From contig NZ_OMKA01000020.1 in NCBI RefSeq assembly GCF_900299525.1, positions 1-64,000 of the forward strand: a stretch of DNA of 64,000 nt, given 5' to 3'. Within the stretch, counting starts at the first letter, position 1, and each line of letters opens with the position of its first letter. The translations under genes were made by a program, and so were the position numbers. This document shows, one piece after another, positions 28,477 to 38,225 of this stretch. Source of the DNA: Aquimarina sp. Aq78. Lineage in GTDB: Bacteria; Bacteroidota; Bacteroidia; Flavobacteriales; Flavobacteriaceae. The notes beneath the pieces were generated by a model. It had not been told where the DNA came from. It saw only the letters and a program-made list of their open reading frames with translations, and made no database searches.

Positions 28477-28520
28477 GTAACCAAAGTTACCATAATAATA
28501 AATTATTGAAAGTACTTTTA
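28477..28520 (+). promoter_or_regulatory. Crp/Fnr-type operator plus -7 box for the SQR gene
   Basis: GTAAC-CAAA-GTTAC at 28477-28490, perfect inverted repeat, and TACTTTTA at 28513-28520, with 33 bases between centres. Confidence 0.78.
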
Positions 28521-28545
28521 ATATCCTAACACAAAGAAGGCATAA

Positions 28546-29808
28546 ATGAAATCACATTATCAAATTCTCATTATAGGAGGCGGTACTGCAGGAATTATGA
28601 CAGCTGCTCGTTTACTTAAAAAAGATAGTCGTTTAGATATTGCAATTATAGAGCCCGCAGACACACATTACTATCAACCAGCCTGGACTTTGGTAGGTGC
28701 TGGAGCGTACAAGTATAAAAAAACTGCAAAGTCTATGGCATCTGTAATGCCTAAAAAAGTAAACTGGATTAAGGATTTCGCTTCTTCTTTTGATCCAGAA
28801 AACAATTCTGTATATACAAAATCCAACGGAAATATAACATATGATTATTTGGTAGTTGCTCCTGGATTAGTAATGGAGCCATCGATGATAGAAGGACTTC
28901 AGGAAGCATTAGACAAAGGTGTTGTTTGCAGTAATTATACGAATCCAAAACATACATGGGAAGTTCTTAAAAATTTTAAAGGAGGTAATGCTATTTTCAC
29001 GCAACCAACAACCCCTATAAAGTGTGGAGGGGCTCCTCAAAAAATTGCTTACCTGGCCGCAGATTATTTCAAGAAAAAAGGTATTGAAACTACATCTAAC
29101 GTTATTTTTGCAACTCCTGGTTCTGTTATTTTTGGAGTTAAGCCTATTCGAGAGACCTTAATGAAGGTCATTGGTAGATATGGTATTCATTTCAAACCTT
29201 TCTATGCTCCTCATAAAATAGATGCTGAAAATAAGCTTATATATTTTAGACATGTAGCTCCCGAAGAAAACAAATGTGTTATTAATGAAGATGCTACAAT
29301 CGGTGAGGTTTCTACAGAAGATAATATTATTAAACTTCCGTTTGATATGTTACACATTGCTCCCCCACAAGCTGCACCTAAATTTATAAGAACCTCTTCT
29401 TTGGTTAATGATGCTGGTTGGCTTAATGTAAATCACCATTCACTACAACATAATAAATACCCCAACATATTTGGATTAGGAGATGTTGCTGCACTTCCTA
29501 CAGCAAAAACTGGTGCTGCAATACGAAAACAAGCACCGGTTATAGCTGATAATATTTTAAAATTAATTAAAAATCAAGAAGCTAGCAATAAAGAGTATAA
29601 CGGATATTCCTCTTGTCCTCTGGTTACCGGATATGGAAAAATGACACTAGCAGAATTTGATTACAAAGGAAATTTCACTCCAGACCCAAAACTAAAACGA
29701 ATGTTAGTCTTTACTAGTGCTAAAGAACATTGGAGGTTATACATGTTTAAAAAATTCATGTTACCTTATCTATATTGGAATAAAATGCTAAAAGGAAAAG
29801 ATGTATAA
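28546..29808 (+). CDS. sqr: Sulfide:quinone oxidoreductase, type II-like
   Basis: The protein has 420 residues. The FAD-binding Rossmann motif GGGTAG lies near residues 11-16, with E near 35 following the second strand. Redox cysteines fit type II (SQRDL-like) enzymes: PIKCGGAPQK (Cys about 159) and SSCPLVTGYG (Cys about 357). The second flavin site is GLGDVAALPTAKTGAAIRKQAP. The C-terminal helix region (about 385-412) is amphipathic, fitting membrane and quinone association. It oxidises sulfide to sulfane sulfur, which the persulfide dioxygenase-rhodanese and SulP would process and export. It converges on the ion channel gene with only six bases between stops. Confidence 0.92.
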   Translation: MKSHYQILIIGGGTAGIMTAARLLKKDSRLDIAIIEPADTHYYQPAWTLVGAGAYKYKKTAKSMASVMPKKVNWIKDFASSFDPENNSVYTKSNGNITYDYLVVAPGLVMEPSMIEGLQEALDKGVVCSNYTNPKHTWEVLKNFKGGNAIFTQPTTPIKCGGAPQKIAYLAADYFKKKGIETTSNVIFATPGSVIFGVKPIRETLMKVIGRYGIHFKPFYAPHKIDAENKLIYFRHVAPEENKCVINEDATIGEVSTEDNIIKLPFDMLHIAPPQAAPKFIRTSSLVNDAGWLNVNHHSLQHNKYPNIFGLGDVAALPTAKTGAAIRKQAPVIADNILKLIKNQEASNKEYNGYSSCPLVTGYGKMTLAEFDYKGNFTPDPKLKRMLVFTSAKEHWRLYMFKKFMLPYLYWNKMLKGKDV

Positions 29809-29814
29809 TCTGTA

Positions 29815-30492
29815 TCAACTATTTTTTTCATTGTGTAACTGATTGATATATTTTCCAACAACAATAGCGGTAACAATCACCAAGTAAAACTGCCCAATTA
29901 ACCCAATAAGTATAGCGGCTTTTTTAGATAAAACCGTTACCGGAACTATATCTCCGTACCCAATAGTTAACATTGTGATATAACTGTAATACATTAGTTC
30001 TTCTGTTATCATCTCGGGGTTAGAGCTACTAACAATCAAACCTTTAAACGAACCATGATCTGCCATTTCTATACTTATGCAAATAAAAAAACCTATAAGC
30101 CCCAATGAGACATAACCGCTTATCAGGCCTAAGATTACATTTTTATTGACAAATTCGGCTTTCCAAACTTGTTTTATAATCTCAAAGGTAACCACCACAT
30201 AAAACAAAAAATAGGTAATCATTCTTATAAAATTAAAAAACCTCTCATTTCTATTTTCCAACAAGCTTGAGCCAAAAACAACACCAGAAACAAGGAGTAA
30301 TACAATAAAAAACCACATTAGGTTTTTCTTTTTCGACAGTAGTAAAATCCCTGCCAAAAGATTAATTTGAAACAAAATAGGAGATACAATATTCTCGAAT
30401 ATAACCGATGGAACGATTAATGATCCAAAAAGAATTGTGACTTGACTAAAAAAGAAAATCTCGAAACGATATGGATATAGCTTTTCTATCAT
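29815..30492 (-). CDS. Two-pore-type potassium channel-like membrane protein
   Basis: The protein has 225 residues with about six hydrophobic segments. The C-terminal pore loop has the potassium selectivity filter TIGYGD (about residues 178-183) flanked by two helices (about 125-150 and 190-212), as in Ion_trans_2 proteins. Four more helices precede the pore (about 12-30, 38-52, 58-75 and 88-108). No cytoplasmic regulatory domain is present. It starts three bases after the PsiE-like gene, so the two form a unit, possibly an extension of the efflux operon. Confidence 0.82.
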   Translation of the reverse strand: MIEKLYPYRFEIFFFSQVTILFGSLIVPSVIFENIVSPILFQINLLAGILLLSKKKNLMWFFIVLLLVSGVVFGSSLLENRNERFFNFIRMITYFLFYVVVTFEIIKQVWKAEFVNKNVILGLISGYVSLGLIGFFICISIEMADHGSFKGLIVSSSNPEMITEELMYYSYITMLTIGYGDIVPVTVLSKKAAILIGLIGQFYLVIVTAIVVGKYINQLHNEKNS

Positions 30493-30495
30493 ACT

Positions 30496-30933
30496 CTAAT
30501 TACTCTTGATTCCCATTCCTTTTTTTATTAAATAATATCCAACAGACAAAACTAAAATAAGGGCGCTTATTCCTATAATAGTTAAAGGTTCTAAATGTTT
30601 AAAATCTAGATCAATCACATGTCTTGAAATTCCTATTAATGCAACTAATAAAACAATTTCTACATGTACCACATCTTCCTTGAGATACATTTTTACCGTA
30701 TGTACTAACTCTATCCCAATAAGTACCAGCATAAAACCTCCAAATATTTTATGTAGATGAATGAGAATATTATTCTCAGAAAATGAATTATGAATATCAG
30801 ACAATATCCCATTAAACAATAATCCTAAAAATACTATTGTAGAGTACAATACCACCAATAATAGAGAGAACAGCAATACCAAAATAATAACTCGTTCTAT
30901 TTTCTCTACTATATTTAAAACTTTAGAATTCAT
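30496..30933 (-). CDS. PsiE-like membrane protein
   Basis: The protein has 145 residues with four hydrophobic segments (about 15-38, 58-80, 88-105 and 115-138). The stretch GIELVHTVKMYLKEDVVHVE followed by LLVALIGISRHVIDLD matches the PsiE (phosphate-starvation-inducible E) family. Function in the family is unclear. It lies 62 bases after the RND pump gene and three before the channel gene. Confidence 0.75.
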   Translation of the reverse strand: MNSKVLNIVEKIERVIILVLLFSLLLVVLYSTIVFLGLLFNGILSDIHNSFSENNILIHLHKIFGGFMLVLIGIELVHTVKMYLKEDVVHVEIVLLVALIGISRHVIDLDFKHLEPLTIIGISALILVLSVGYYLIKKGMGIKSN

Positions 30934-30995
30934 AGTGTATTTTGTTTTTAGGCTATTTAAAAATGAAATAGTCTTTGAAAATTTTATTCTGAAAT

Positions 30996-33900
30996 TTATT
31001 TTAGTAATTCTTCATTAAACGTATATTCCCTATAATCTATCTTATACAAAACACTATAAAACGCAGGAATAAATAACAGTGTAATTATTGTACCAAATAA
31101 CAATCCTATCATAATAGTAACTGCCATGGGTTCCCACATCTCTCCTCCTCCCAGGTATAATGGTATTAGCCCTAATACTGTTGTAAATGTTGCCAGTAAA
31201 ATAGGCCTAAAACGCTGTAAACATGCTGCTATGATAGCATCTTGTGGTTTTCGATGAAGTTCACTTTCCTCAATCTCTATTCTATCAATCAATACAATTG
31301 CATTATTAATTACAATCCCAGCCAATGATATTACACCCAGAAATGCCATAAATCCAAAAGGAACGCCAAATATCAATAACCCTATTACCATACCAATCAC
31401 CCCTAAAGGAATTGTTGTAACAACCATTGTCATTTTCCTAAAGGAATTGAATTGTATAATTAACAACATTACAATAATGAATGCAGATAGTGGTAAATAA
31501 TTGGCAACAGCCCCCATATTCTCTGCACTGTTCTCTGCATCACCACCTAGTTTATAGGTATACTCCTCTCCCCATTTTAATTTTTGAGTGGCAAGCCAGG
31601 GTTTAATTACTTTAGTAATCTCAGAAGCATTTCCATCTTCTGTTAATTCACTAGATACATTAATAGTACGGGTGAGATCTAATCTCTTGATTTTAGAATA
31701 TTGCCACTGCGGAATAATATTAGCGACCTGTAATAACGGAACACTTTTTCCAGAATTTTGACCATATATATTTAACGTTTCTAAAGAAGCCAGCGATTGC
31801 TGTTTTCCTTGATTACTGGTCATTACTATTGGAATCGATTTGTCTTTCTCTCTAAACTCTCCTGCCCTAAAACCATCCAAAACAGTTTGTAAAGATACTG
31901 CTACATCCTGGTTTGTAATCCCCGCCGATTGTGCCTTATTTTGATCGATATCAATTACAAATTTCTTTCCCTTTGGACCCCAATCGTCTTTGATATTTTT
32001 GGTTCCTGTGACACTAAACAGCTTAGCTTTTATTTCTTCTGCAATACTGGCCAGTTTATCCGGGTTATCACCAGATACTTTTATTTCAATTGGAGTACCT
32101 CCCCCTCCTGATCCTAGAAATCCTACTTTAATATCGGCATTAGGAAAGGTGTCGAAACAAAATGCATCTATTTGTTTTACCATATCAGAATTTACTAAAA
32201 AGGATGAGGTGTTAACCAGAATATGAGCATAATTAGAATTAGGTTCATCTGCATTATATCCAAGATCGTAGGATGATGGGCCTTCGCCAATATAGGATGA
32301 CCAATCAACGATTCCGTTTGGTCTTTCAGAAGTTACTTTTAATGTTTTGGTTATATAATTCTCGATTGCCAATACTGTTGCTGTAGTACTTTCGATTTTA
32401 GTTCCTTGAGGTAAATTGATATCAATAGTGATCATATTGCGATCACTATCAGGGAAAAATACGAATGCCAACTTTGTAAACCCATAGATTGATAAAAAGA
32501 ATAAGGCTACTATGCCTATTAAAACGGATCTTTTCCAGGATAATGCTAATAAAATAAGATCTTTATATTTAGATTTCAAACTATTAATCATTCTATCCAA
32601 AAACCCAACTTTTCCATCTTCTCTCTTTTTGATTTTAAGAAAGAACACACAAAATAAAGTAATGATACTTAAGGAAATTATCCATGAGGACAATAGTGCG
32701 ATGGTAATGACTACAAAAATAGGCCCCATAATATCTCCCATTACAGATTCTGCCATAAAGAAAGCAAGGAATGCCGCCGATGTTGTTAATGTAGAAATTA
32801 GTAGTGGCATAAATAACTCTGCACAAGAATCAATAGCCGCCTTTTTTACATCAATACCATCTTCCATTTTTACCATAATAGATTCTGCAACTACAATAGC
32901 ATTATCAACCATCATTCCTAATGCCATGATCAAGGCTGCCAAGGTGATTTGATTTAATCCTACATCTATAAGTCCCATAACCATTAATGTGGTAATGGTC
33001 ACTATAGGAATCAAACTGGCAATCACCATCCCCGTACGGAAACCTAAAAAGATTAACATTACCGCCAGTACTATTGCTATAGATTGTAACAAATTACCCA
33101 GGAAATCATTGATCTTAAGATCGATGTACTGGTCTATAGATGCTAATCTGGCTACTTCTAAACCTACAGGAAGTTTTTCTTGCCATTTGGCTAACATGAT
33201 ATCTATTTCTTCTCCTAGTTTGATGATATTTCTTCCTTCTTTTAAAGATATATGAAGAGAAACTGCATCTTTACCATTAATACGCACCTTTTGTTTTGGA
33301 GGATTGATATATCCTTTTTCTATAGTGGTAATATCTCCTAGTGCGACAACCTGGCCATTTTGCCCAATTGGGATTAACATATTTTTGATATCGGTAATAG
33401 TATTAAAATTACCTGTGGGTTCTAATATAATACGCTCTTCTTCAATATTAACTTCTCCTCCAGAATTCAAGATATTAGTGCTACCTATAATACCTTGTAA
33501 ACTACTTGAGGTTAGTCCATATGTTTTAAGTTTTGCATTATCAAATTTTACAAAAACACGCTCTTCCTGGGCTCCATTAATTTCTACTTTTGCAGCATCT
33601 TCGAGTTTGATCAGGTCATCCCGTAAATCATCAGCTTTTTCTTTCATTGCTGCATACGAATACCCATCACTGGTAATCCCAACTGCAATCCCAAATACTT
33701 CTCCTATTCCATCATCATTGAGTTGTGGAGTTACATTATTAGGTAATCCTTCAATGGAGTTTAATTTTCGACGCAGTCTATCCCAAACTGGTTGTAACTC
33801 TTCTGGGGTAACTTCCATTTTTAATTCTACATTCACTACAGATAATCCTGTACGAGAAGTACTTGTCACCTTTTTTAGTTCTGGCAATTCCTGAGCTATT

Positions 33901-34106
33901 TTTTCAACTTTATCGGTGACCAATTCTTCTACTCGCTCGGGACTCGCCCCGGGAAATGAAGAAACAATAGAAGCAATCCGTATGGTATAAGGAGGCATAC
34001 TATCTCTAGAAAGAGAAGCATAAAATACCATCCCCATAATCATCACTACCGCAAGAATACTTAGTGCAACCCGGTTTTTTTCTATAGAAAATTTAGCAAA
34101 ATTCAT
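30996..34106 (-). CDS. RND family efflux pump, inner-membrane component
   Basis: The protein has 1,036 residues, normal for AcrB/HAE1-type pumps. It has the N-terminal helix, two large periplasmic loops (about 35-335 and 560-840) and two bundles of membrane helices. FPGASPERVEELVTDKVE is the typical start of the first porter loop, and LGMMVDNAIVVAESI (near 395-409) is the proton-relay helix, with D-N where many pumps have D-D. It pumps substrates out with the fusion protein and TolC-like protein encoded just upstream (gaps 21 and 35 bases). The substrate is not evident; there is no heavy-metal signature. Confidence 0.92.
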   Translation of the reverse strand: MNFAKFSIEKNRVALSILAVVMIMGMVFYASLSRDSMPPYTIRIASIVSSFPGASPERVEELVTDKVEKIAQELPELKKVTSTSRTGLSVVNVELKMEVTPEELQPVWDRLRRKLNSIEGLPNNVTPQLNDDGIGEVFGIAVGITSDGYSYAAMKEKADDLRDDLIKLEDAAKVEINGAQEERVFVKFDNAKLKTYGLTSSSLQGIIGSTNILNSGGEVNIEEERIILEPTGNFNTITDIKNMLIPIGQNGQVVALGDITTIEKGYINPPKQKVRINGKDAVSLHISLKEGRNIIKLGEEIDIMLAKWQEKLPVGLEVARLASIDQYIDLKINDFLGNLLQSIAIVLAVMLIFLGFRTGMVIASLIPIVTITTLMVMGLIDVGLNQITLAALIMALGMMVDNAIVVAESIMVKMEDGIDVKKAAIDSCAELFMPLLISTLTTSAAFLAFFMAESVMGDIMGPIFVVITIALLSSWIISLSIITLFCVFFLKIKKREDGKVGFLDRMINSLKSKYKDLILLALSWKRSVLIGIVALFFLSIYGFTKLAFVFFPDSDRNMITIDINLPQGTKIESTTATVLAIENYITKTLKVTSERPNGIVDWSSYIGEGPSSYDLGYNADEPNSNYAHILVNTSSFLVNSDMVKQIDAFCFDTFPNADIKVGFLGSGGGGTPIEIKVSGDNPDKLASIAEEIKAKLFSVTGTKNIKDDWGPKGKKFVIDIDQNKAQSAGITNQDVAVSLQTVLDGFRAGEFREKDKSIPIVMTSNQGKQQSLASLETLNIYGQNSGKSVPLLQVANIIPQWQYSKIKRLDLTRTINVSSELTEDGNASEITKVIKPWLATQKLKWGEEYTYKLGGDAENSAENMGAVANYLPLSAFIIVMLLIIQFNSFRKMTMVVTTIPLGVIGMVIGLLIFGVPFGFMAFLGVISLAGIVINNAIVLIDRIEIEESELHRKPQDAIIAACLQRFRPILLATFTTVLGLIPLYLGGGEMWEPMAVTIMIGLLFGTIITLLFIPAFYSVLYKIDYREYTFNEELLK

Positions 34107-34127
34107 AGTTGATTCTTTTGATATCGA

Positions 34128-35219
34128 TTATTGTAATTTTACTTTTTGACCATCCAACAAGGTTTGTAGTCCTGCTGTAGCAATTTTTTGTCCTTCTGTA
34201 AGTCCGCTCTTGATTTTAAAACCACCTGTTGTAAGCTCTCCTATTTCTATACGATGTTTCTTTGCAATTCCTGTGGTTCCATCTTCAGATTCGATAAGAA
34301 ATACAAAATTACCGTCGCCATCTTCGCCTACAGATTTTACAGGAATAACAAGTGCTGTATCATTTTTGGTTTGAGTATCTACAAAATTAAAAGTCACATT
34401 TGCTGTCATCCCAGGTTTAATATCTTCCGTTGCATCAGCAATATCTATTTTCACAGGATATGTTGCAGAGCCTTCATTTACAATAGGTGAAATTTCGATA
34501 ATATTTCCTTTAAATTTTTTTCCTGTTAAAGCAGAGAAAGAAATTTCTGGATTCATTCCTAATTTCACCTTATTAATTACATTTTCGGGTAACCCAACTT
34601 CTATATTGGTTTGATCTCCTGCATTTAATATGGCGATCACCTGCCCTGCACTTACATTTTCATTAAGTTGACTATTCTTTGCTGCAATAATTCCTGCTTT
34701 AGGAGCTTTGATATATCCGTAACTGATCTGTGATTGCTGTATACTTTTATTACGTTTTGCAGACTCGTATTGATCCAATGCGTTTTGATATGAATTTTTT
34801 GCTGCTTCATAATCACTCAAAGAATTACTTCCTTTTTCATATAAAGATTTAATACGGTCCAAACTAGATTTTGCCGTATTCATTGCAGATTTAGCACTGT
34901 TTAGTGCAGAAACCGATTGTTCATATGCCAGATTAGCCTGTACATTATCTAATTTAGCAATAAGATCTCCTTTATTTACCTTCTGCCCAACTTTGATATT
35001 TAGCGCAGTAATTATTCCGTTACTTCTAAAACTTAATTCAATCTCATCACCGGCTTTGGCAATGCCACTAAAAGTTCTAATTTTTTGAGCATCAGAGCTT
35101 CCTACGACTTGAAATTGTACAGGGCGTAGTATTTCTTTTTTTACTACTTCTTTCTCTTTACAAGCATTTAGCACCAAAAATGTAAGTGCTGTTAGTATTA
35201 TGTATTTAGTGAGTTTCAT
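34128..35219 (-). CDS. RND efflux periplasmic adaptor lipoprotein
   Basis: The protein has 363 residues. The signal ends in a lipobox (LVLNAC, Cys about 20), so it is lipid-anchored. The hairpin between the two half-lipoyl motifs is visible: GIITALNIKVGQKVNKGDLIAKLDN (about 60-84), a coiled coil rich in A, S and K (about 95-155) and SYGYIKAPKAGIIAAKN. The beta-barrel follows (about 205-280). It bridges the RND pump and the TolC-like channel encoded on either side. Confidence 0.92.
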   Translation of the reverse strand: MKLTKYIILTALTFLVLNACKEKEVVKKEILRPVQFQVVGSSDAQKIRTFSGIAKAGDEIELSFRSNGIITALNIKVGQKVNKGDLIAKLDNVQANLAYEQSVSALNSAKSAMNTAKSSLDRIKSLYEKGSNSLSDYEAAKNSYQNALDQYESAKRNKSIQQSQISYGYIKAPKAGIIAAKNSQLNENVSAGQVIAILNAGDQTNIEVGLPENVINKVKLGMNPEISFSALTGKKFKGNIIEISPIVNEGSATYPVKIDIADATEDIKPGMTANVTFNFVDTQTKNDTALVIPVKSVGEDGDGNFVFLIESEDGTTGIAKKHRIEIGELTTGGFKIKSGLTEGQKIATAGLQTLLDGQKVKLQ

Positions 35220-35254
35220 TCTTGATGGTGTATTAGTCAGTTATCGTTTTATAA

Positions 35255-37597
35255 TTAGTCCCTACTTAATATAAATTCATTTACTCTTCGAATAAAATCC
35301 TGATTACTCGCCTCTGTATTCATTAAAAAGAAATAACCAATGGCTCTTTCTAACTGCATAGAAGTTAATAAATAATTATAATTGGCGGTTGCGCTAGCCA
35401 ATTGTGTTTGTAAATAATTGGTTTGTGCATCAATTAATTGAATAAGCGGTACAGCACCTTCTGCATATGCATTTTGTGTAAGATCTAAACTCTCTCTTGC
35501 AGTTTCTTCTGACACTTTAGATATTTCGATATTGGCAATTTGATTGATCATATCTAATAGAATATCATTTACATTTTTTTCAATAGTCAACTCTACATTT
35601 CCTTTTTGTATCATTAACTGATCTTCTTGAATTTTTGCAGTTTGTCTATTGATATTTCGTTGATTTTGCTTAAAAATAGGCAGCGATACATTTACTCCCA
35701 CATTGTATGTTCCATCTGGTACAGTAGGGATTCCTGCAGGTACTGTAGACCCCTTACCTGATTCTGAAATAGCAAGGCTGTATTTACCTTGTAATGCTAC
35801 TGTAGGAATAAATCGTCCTGTATTGTTTAATCTATAGTTTCTCTGGGTAGCTTCAACATTATAATTTATGTTTTTTAATTCGGGAGCGTTCTTCTTTGCT
35901 TCTTCAACCAAAAAATCAATCAATGCGGGCCTTAGTTTTGGATCATCGAGAATCTCCAAAAAGTCCTCATATTTATAATTCTTAAATAATCCCTGCGATA
36001 TTTCTGCGTCATCAATATCAATTTCTGTTGAAATGGAATTATTCATTAATTGGTTGATCGTATTAAATCCTTGTTGCATTTGATTACCTGCATCAATTAA
36101 ACTCTGAGTGTTTTGTGCCAACTGACTTCTAAAGCGTAATACATCTGATTTTCCGGATTCTCCGGCAGTAAAATTTTGATCTGCCAGCTCCAAATTCTTT
36201 TTGGTGACTTGTAAGTTTTGATTCTGAATCTGTAAATTAGTTTTCAGAATTAAGGCATTAAAATATGCAACCGAAGCATTCAATATTGCATCTAATTCGG
36301 CTGCATTATATGTTTCTTGTTGTGCTTTTTGTAAATTTTCCTGAATAGTAATATTCGCTCCTGCGCTTTCAGAATAAATCACTTGCTCCAGCGCTATATT
36401 TCCCGAGGTTGAAAATTCTGGATTCGAACCATTAGAAATTTCTGCTACTTTAGGATCGAGATATACACCAGTAGCATTGGCTGTCACATTTGGTAAATAG
36501 CTACTTTTTGCCGTTTTTACATCCTGCGTACTCAACTCTATATTTTTTCGTTCTGCATCAAGTGAAAGGTTTTTCTCTACCACCCCATTCATGATATCAA
36601 GAATAGAATAGGAAATATCTGATGTTATTCCGTTCTCTTCTCCAATAAAATCAGCTTTTGCAATAAGACTATAACGCAATGGAAATCCAATCTGTTTTGC
36701 GGTATTGGTATTTATAGAAAGTTTATTTTTGTACTCTACATACATCGGTAGTTTAGATGGGTTTGTACCATTAACTATTGCTTCTACATTAAGAGCAATA
36801 CGTCTAAAAAACTGATCTATATTCGTTTCTGGTTGGTTAGAAGCTAGAACTCCTTTCTCTACATCTTCTTTACTATAAGCAGAAAAGGATGGTATTTTTT
36901 TTGAATTAATAGTAGTAACTAGTTTAGAAAACTCACTATCACTTAAATAAAACCCTGCTGCTATATACACAGCATCTACACCAATTAAATCAGCCTCTAT
37001 ATTCCCTTTATCTTTAAGCGGAATCAATGTATAAGATGATTCTTTTTTAGAAAAATAATCATCAAATAATGCTTTAACCGGCAATACATTAGTGATAACA
37101 TCATCGATTACAATACCCACTTTTTTATACTCATAAAGGGATTGAAAGATCTCTAAATCTTTGGTATAAGAAAAAGGAGTAATGAGATAGGTTATATTAT
37201 CGATCTCAGAGGTTTGCTGCCCTTCGGGTAAGTCATAAAAATCACCATTTACAGATCCAAAAACAATAGTAGGTTTTGGATAGTTTTTTTCCTGATATAC
37301 CACAATAGTATTAACAACTCCAAAAGCCAGAATAATATCGGTATCAGTATCCAAGAGTGTTTGATAGTTTGTTTTTGCTGTAGCAACATTAAATCCATTT
37401 TCTAACACCTCTTTGAAAACAACAGTTGCATCACGCCCCACTACTGATTTAATTTCACTCTGTAGTTTTGCTAATAAAGGTTGGGTCTCTTCTGACGATT
37501 TATCGGCAAGAATACCAATAGATATTGTTTTCGAAGTTTGTGAATACCCCAATATGTTTATGAAAACAAGTAGGAATACTAACTTTAATTTTTTCAT
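35255..37597 (-). CDS. TolC family outer-membrane protein fused to an ABC substrate-binding-like domain
   Basis: The protein has 780 residues, about 330 longer than usual TolC proteins. After a signal peptide (ends GYSQ, about 20), residues about 22-325 read as a TrpX-type (ABC_sub_bind) periplasmic binding domain: SIGILADKSSEETQPLLAKL, TDIILAFG, PTIVFGSVNGDF and KKVGIVIDD. Residues about 330-775 are a TolC efflux protein with the usual long helices (ELSTQDVKTAKSSYLPNVTA, NLELADQNFTAGESGKSDVLR, AYAEGAVPLIQLIDAQTNYL). It is the first component of the pump operon. The extra domain would lie in the periplasm and could present a substrate or sense it; that is an inference. Confidence 0.85.
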   Translation of the reverse strand: MKKLKLVFLLVFINILGYSQTSKTISIGILADKSSEETQPLLAKLQSEIKSVVGRDATVVFKEVLENGFNVATAKTNYQTLLDTDTDIILAFGVVNTIVVYQEKNYPKPTIVFGSVNGDFYDLPEGQQTSEIDNITYLITPFSYTKDLEIFQSLYEYKKVGIVIDDVITNVLPVKALFDDYFSKKESSYTLIPLKDKGNIEADLIGVDAVYIAAGFYLSDSEFSKLVTTINSKKIPSFSAYSKEDVEKGVLASNQPETNIDQFFRRIALNVEAIVNGTNPSKLPMYVEYKNKLSINTNTAKQIGFPLRYSLIAKADFIGEENGITSDISYSILDIMNGVVEKNLSLDAERKNIELSTQDVKTAKSSYLPNVTANATGVYLDPKVAEISNGSNPEFSTSGNIALEQVIYSESAGANITIQENLQKAQQETYNAAELDAILNASVAYFNALILKTNLQIQNQNLQVTKKNLELADQNFTAGESGKSDVLRFRSQLAQNTQSLIDAGNQMQQGFNTINQLMNNSISTEIDIDDAEISQGLFKNYKYEDFLEILDDPKLRPALIDFLVEEAKKNAPELKNINYNVEATQRNYRLNNTGRFIPTVALQGKYSLAISESGKGSTVPAGIPTVPDGTYNVGVNVSLPIFKQNQRNINRQTAKIQEDQLMIQKGNVELTIEKNVNDILLDMINQIANIEISKVSEETARESLDLTQNAYAEGAVPLIQLIDAQTNYLQTQLASATANYNYLLTSMQLERAIGYFFLMNTEASNQDFIRRVNEFILSRD

Positions 37598-37659
37598 ATA
37601 AATAAGATGATATGTAATTATAATTGATGTGAGTTCATATTCACAAACCTAGTTTATTC

Positions 37660-38070
37660 TTATTTCCAGCCTTTTCTGTTATATACACTAGTAATGATTT
37701 TGCCGAAACTTTCTTTATGTATTTGGTATTGCTCCTTGGTCAGAATTTCTTTAGTCTCATCATTTAGCTGGATTACCATAGCATCAAGTTTTGTTTTTTT
37801 CTCTGCTTCGGTATATCCTTTATCTTTATTTCCTATACGCCCCATTTTATTAGAGTAATACAGGATAATACCATAATAGTCATCTCTTAAATCTTCAGAA
37901 AGCTTCATTTTATCTACCTGTTCTTTAAAAAAGAATTGCAGATTATCTTTTTCACCAGAGGTAAATATTTGTGTTTTATTTTTTTCTCCTTCTTGTTTTT
38001 TCTCTTCTTGTGTTTGTCCGAAGGCAGAAACAGCCACAAGTAGCAGTATTCCAGTGATGGTAATTCTCAT
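37660..38070 (-). CDS. Small secreted protein of unknown family
   Basis: The protein has 136 residues. A clear signal peptide ends VSAFGQ (about 19). The mature part is charged and mostly helical, with KDNLQFFFKEQVDKMKLSEDLRDDYYGIILYYSNKMGRI and ILTKEQYQIHKESFGKII. The alternating K/E helices and the late TKEQY-x-x-H motif resemble small periplasmic Spy/CpxP-like stress proteins seen in Bacteroidetes, but I cannot assign it firmly. It lies 62 bases before the TolC gene and may be co-transcribed with it. Confidence 0.6.
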   Translation of the reverse strand: MRITITGILLLVAVSAFGQTQEEKKQEGEKNKTQIFTSGEKDNLQFFFKEQVDKMKLSEDLRDDYYGIILYYSNKMGRIGNKDKGYTEAEKKTKLDAMVIQLNDETKEILTKEQYQIHKESFGKIITSVYNRKGWK

Positions 38071-38225
38071 GATTTGTGTTTTATTGGTTAGTGTTATATT
38101 CTCTGATAAAAGATTTCAGATTTATAAATTTAGTTTTTTTTAAGGACTATTCTAGTGAATAAAACAATGTTTTAGTTTTAAAAGATTTCCTGATTTTATC
38201 CTTTGTAAAGTAGTTAAGATAAAAC

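Noticed and set aside
30949-30975. Weak hairpin between the RND pump and PsiE-like genes
   Set aside because: Only six paired bases and no clear T-run; does not support a terminator.
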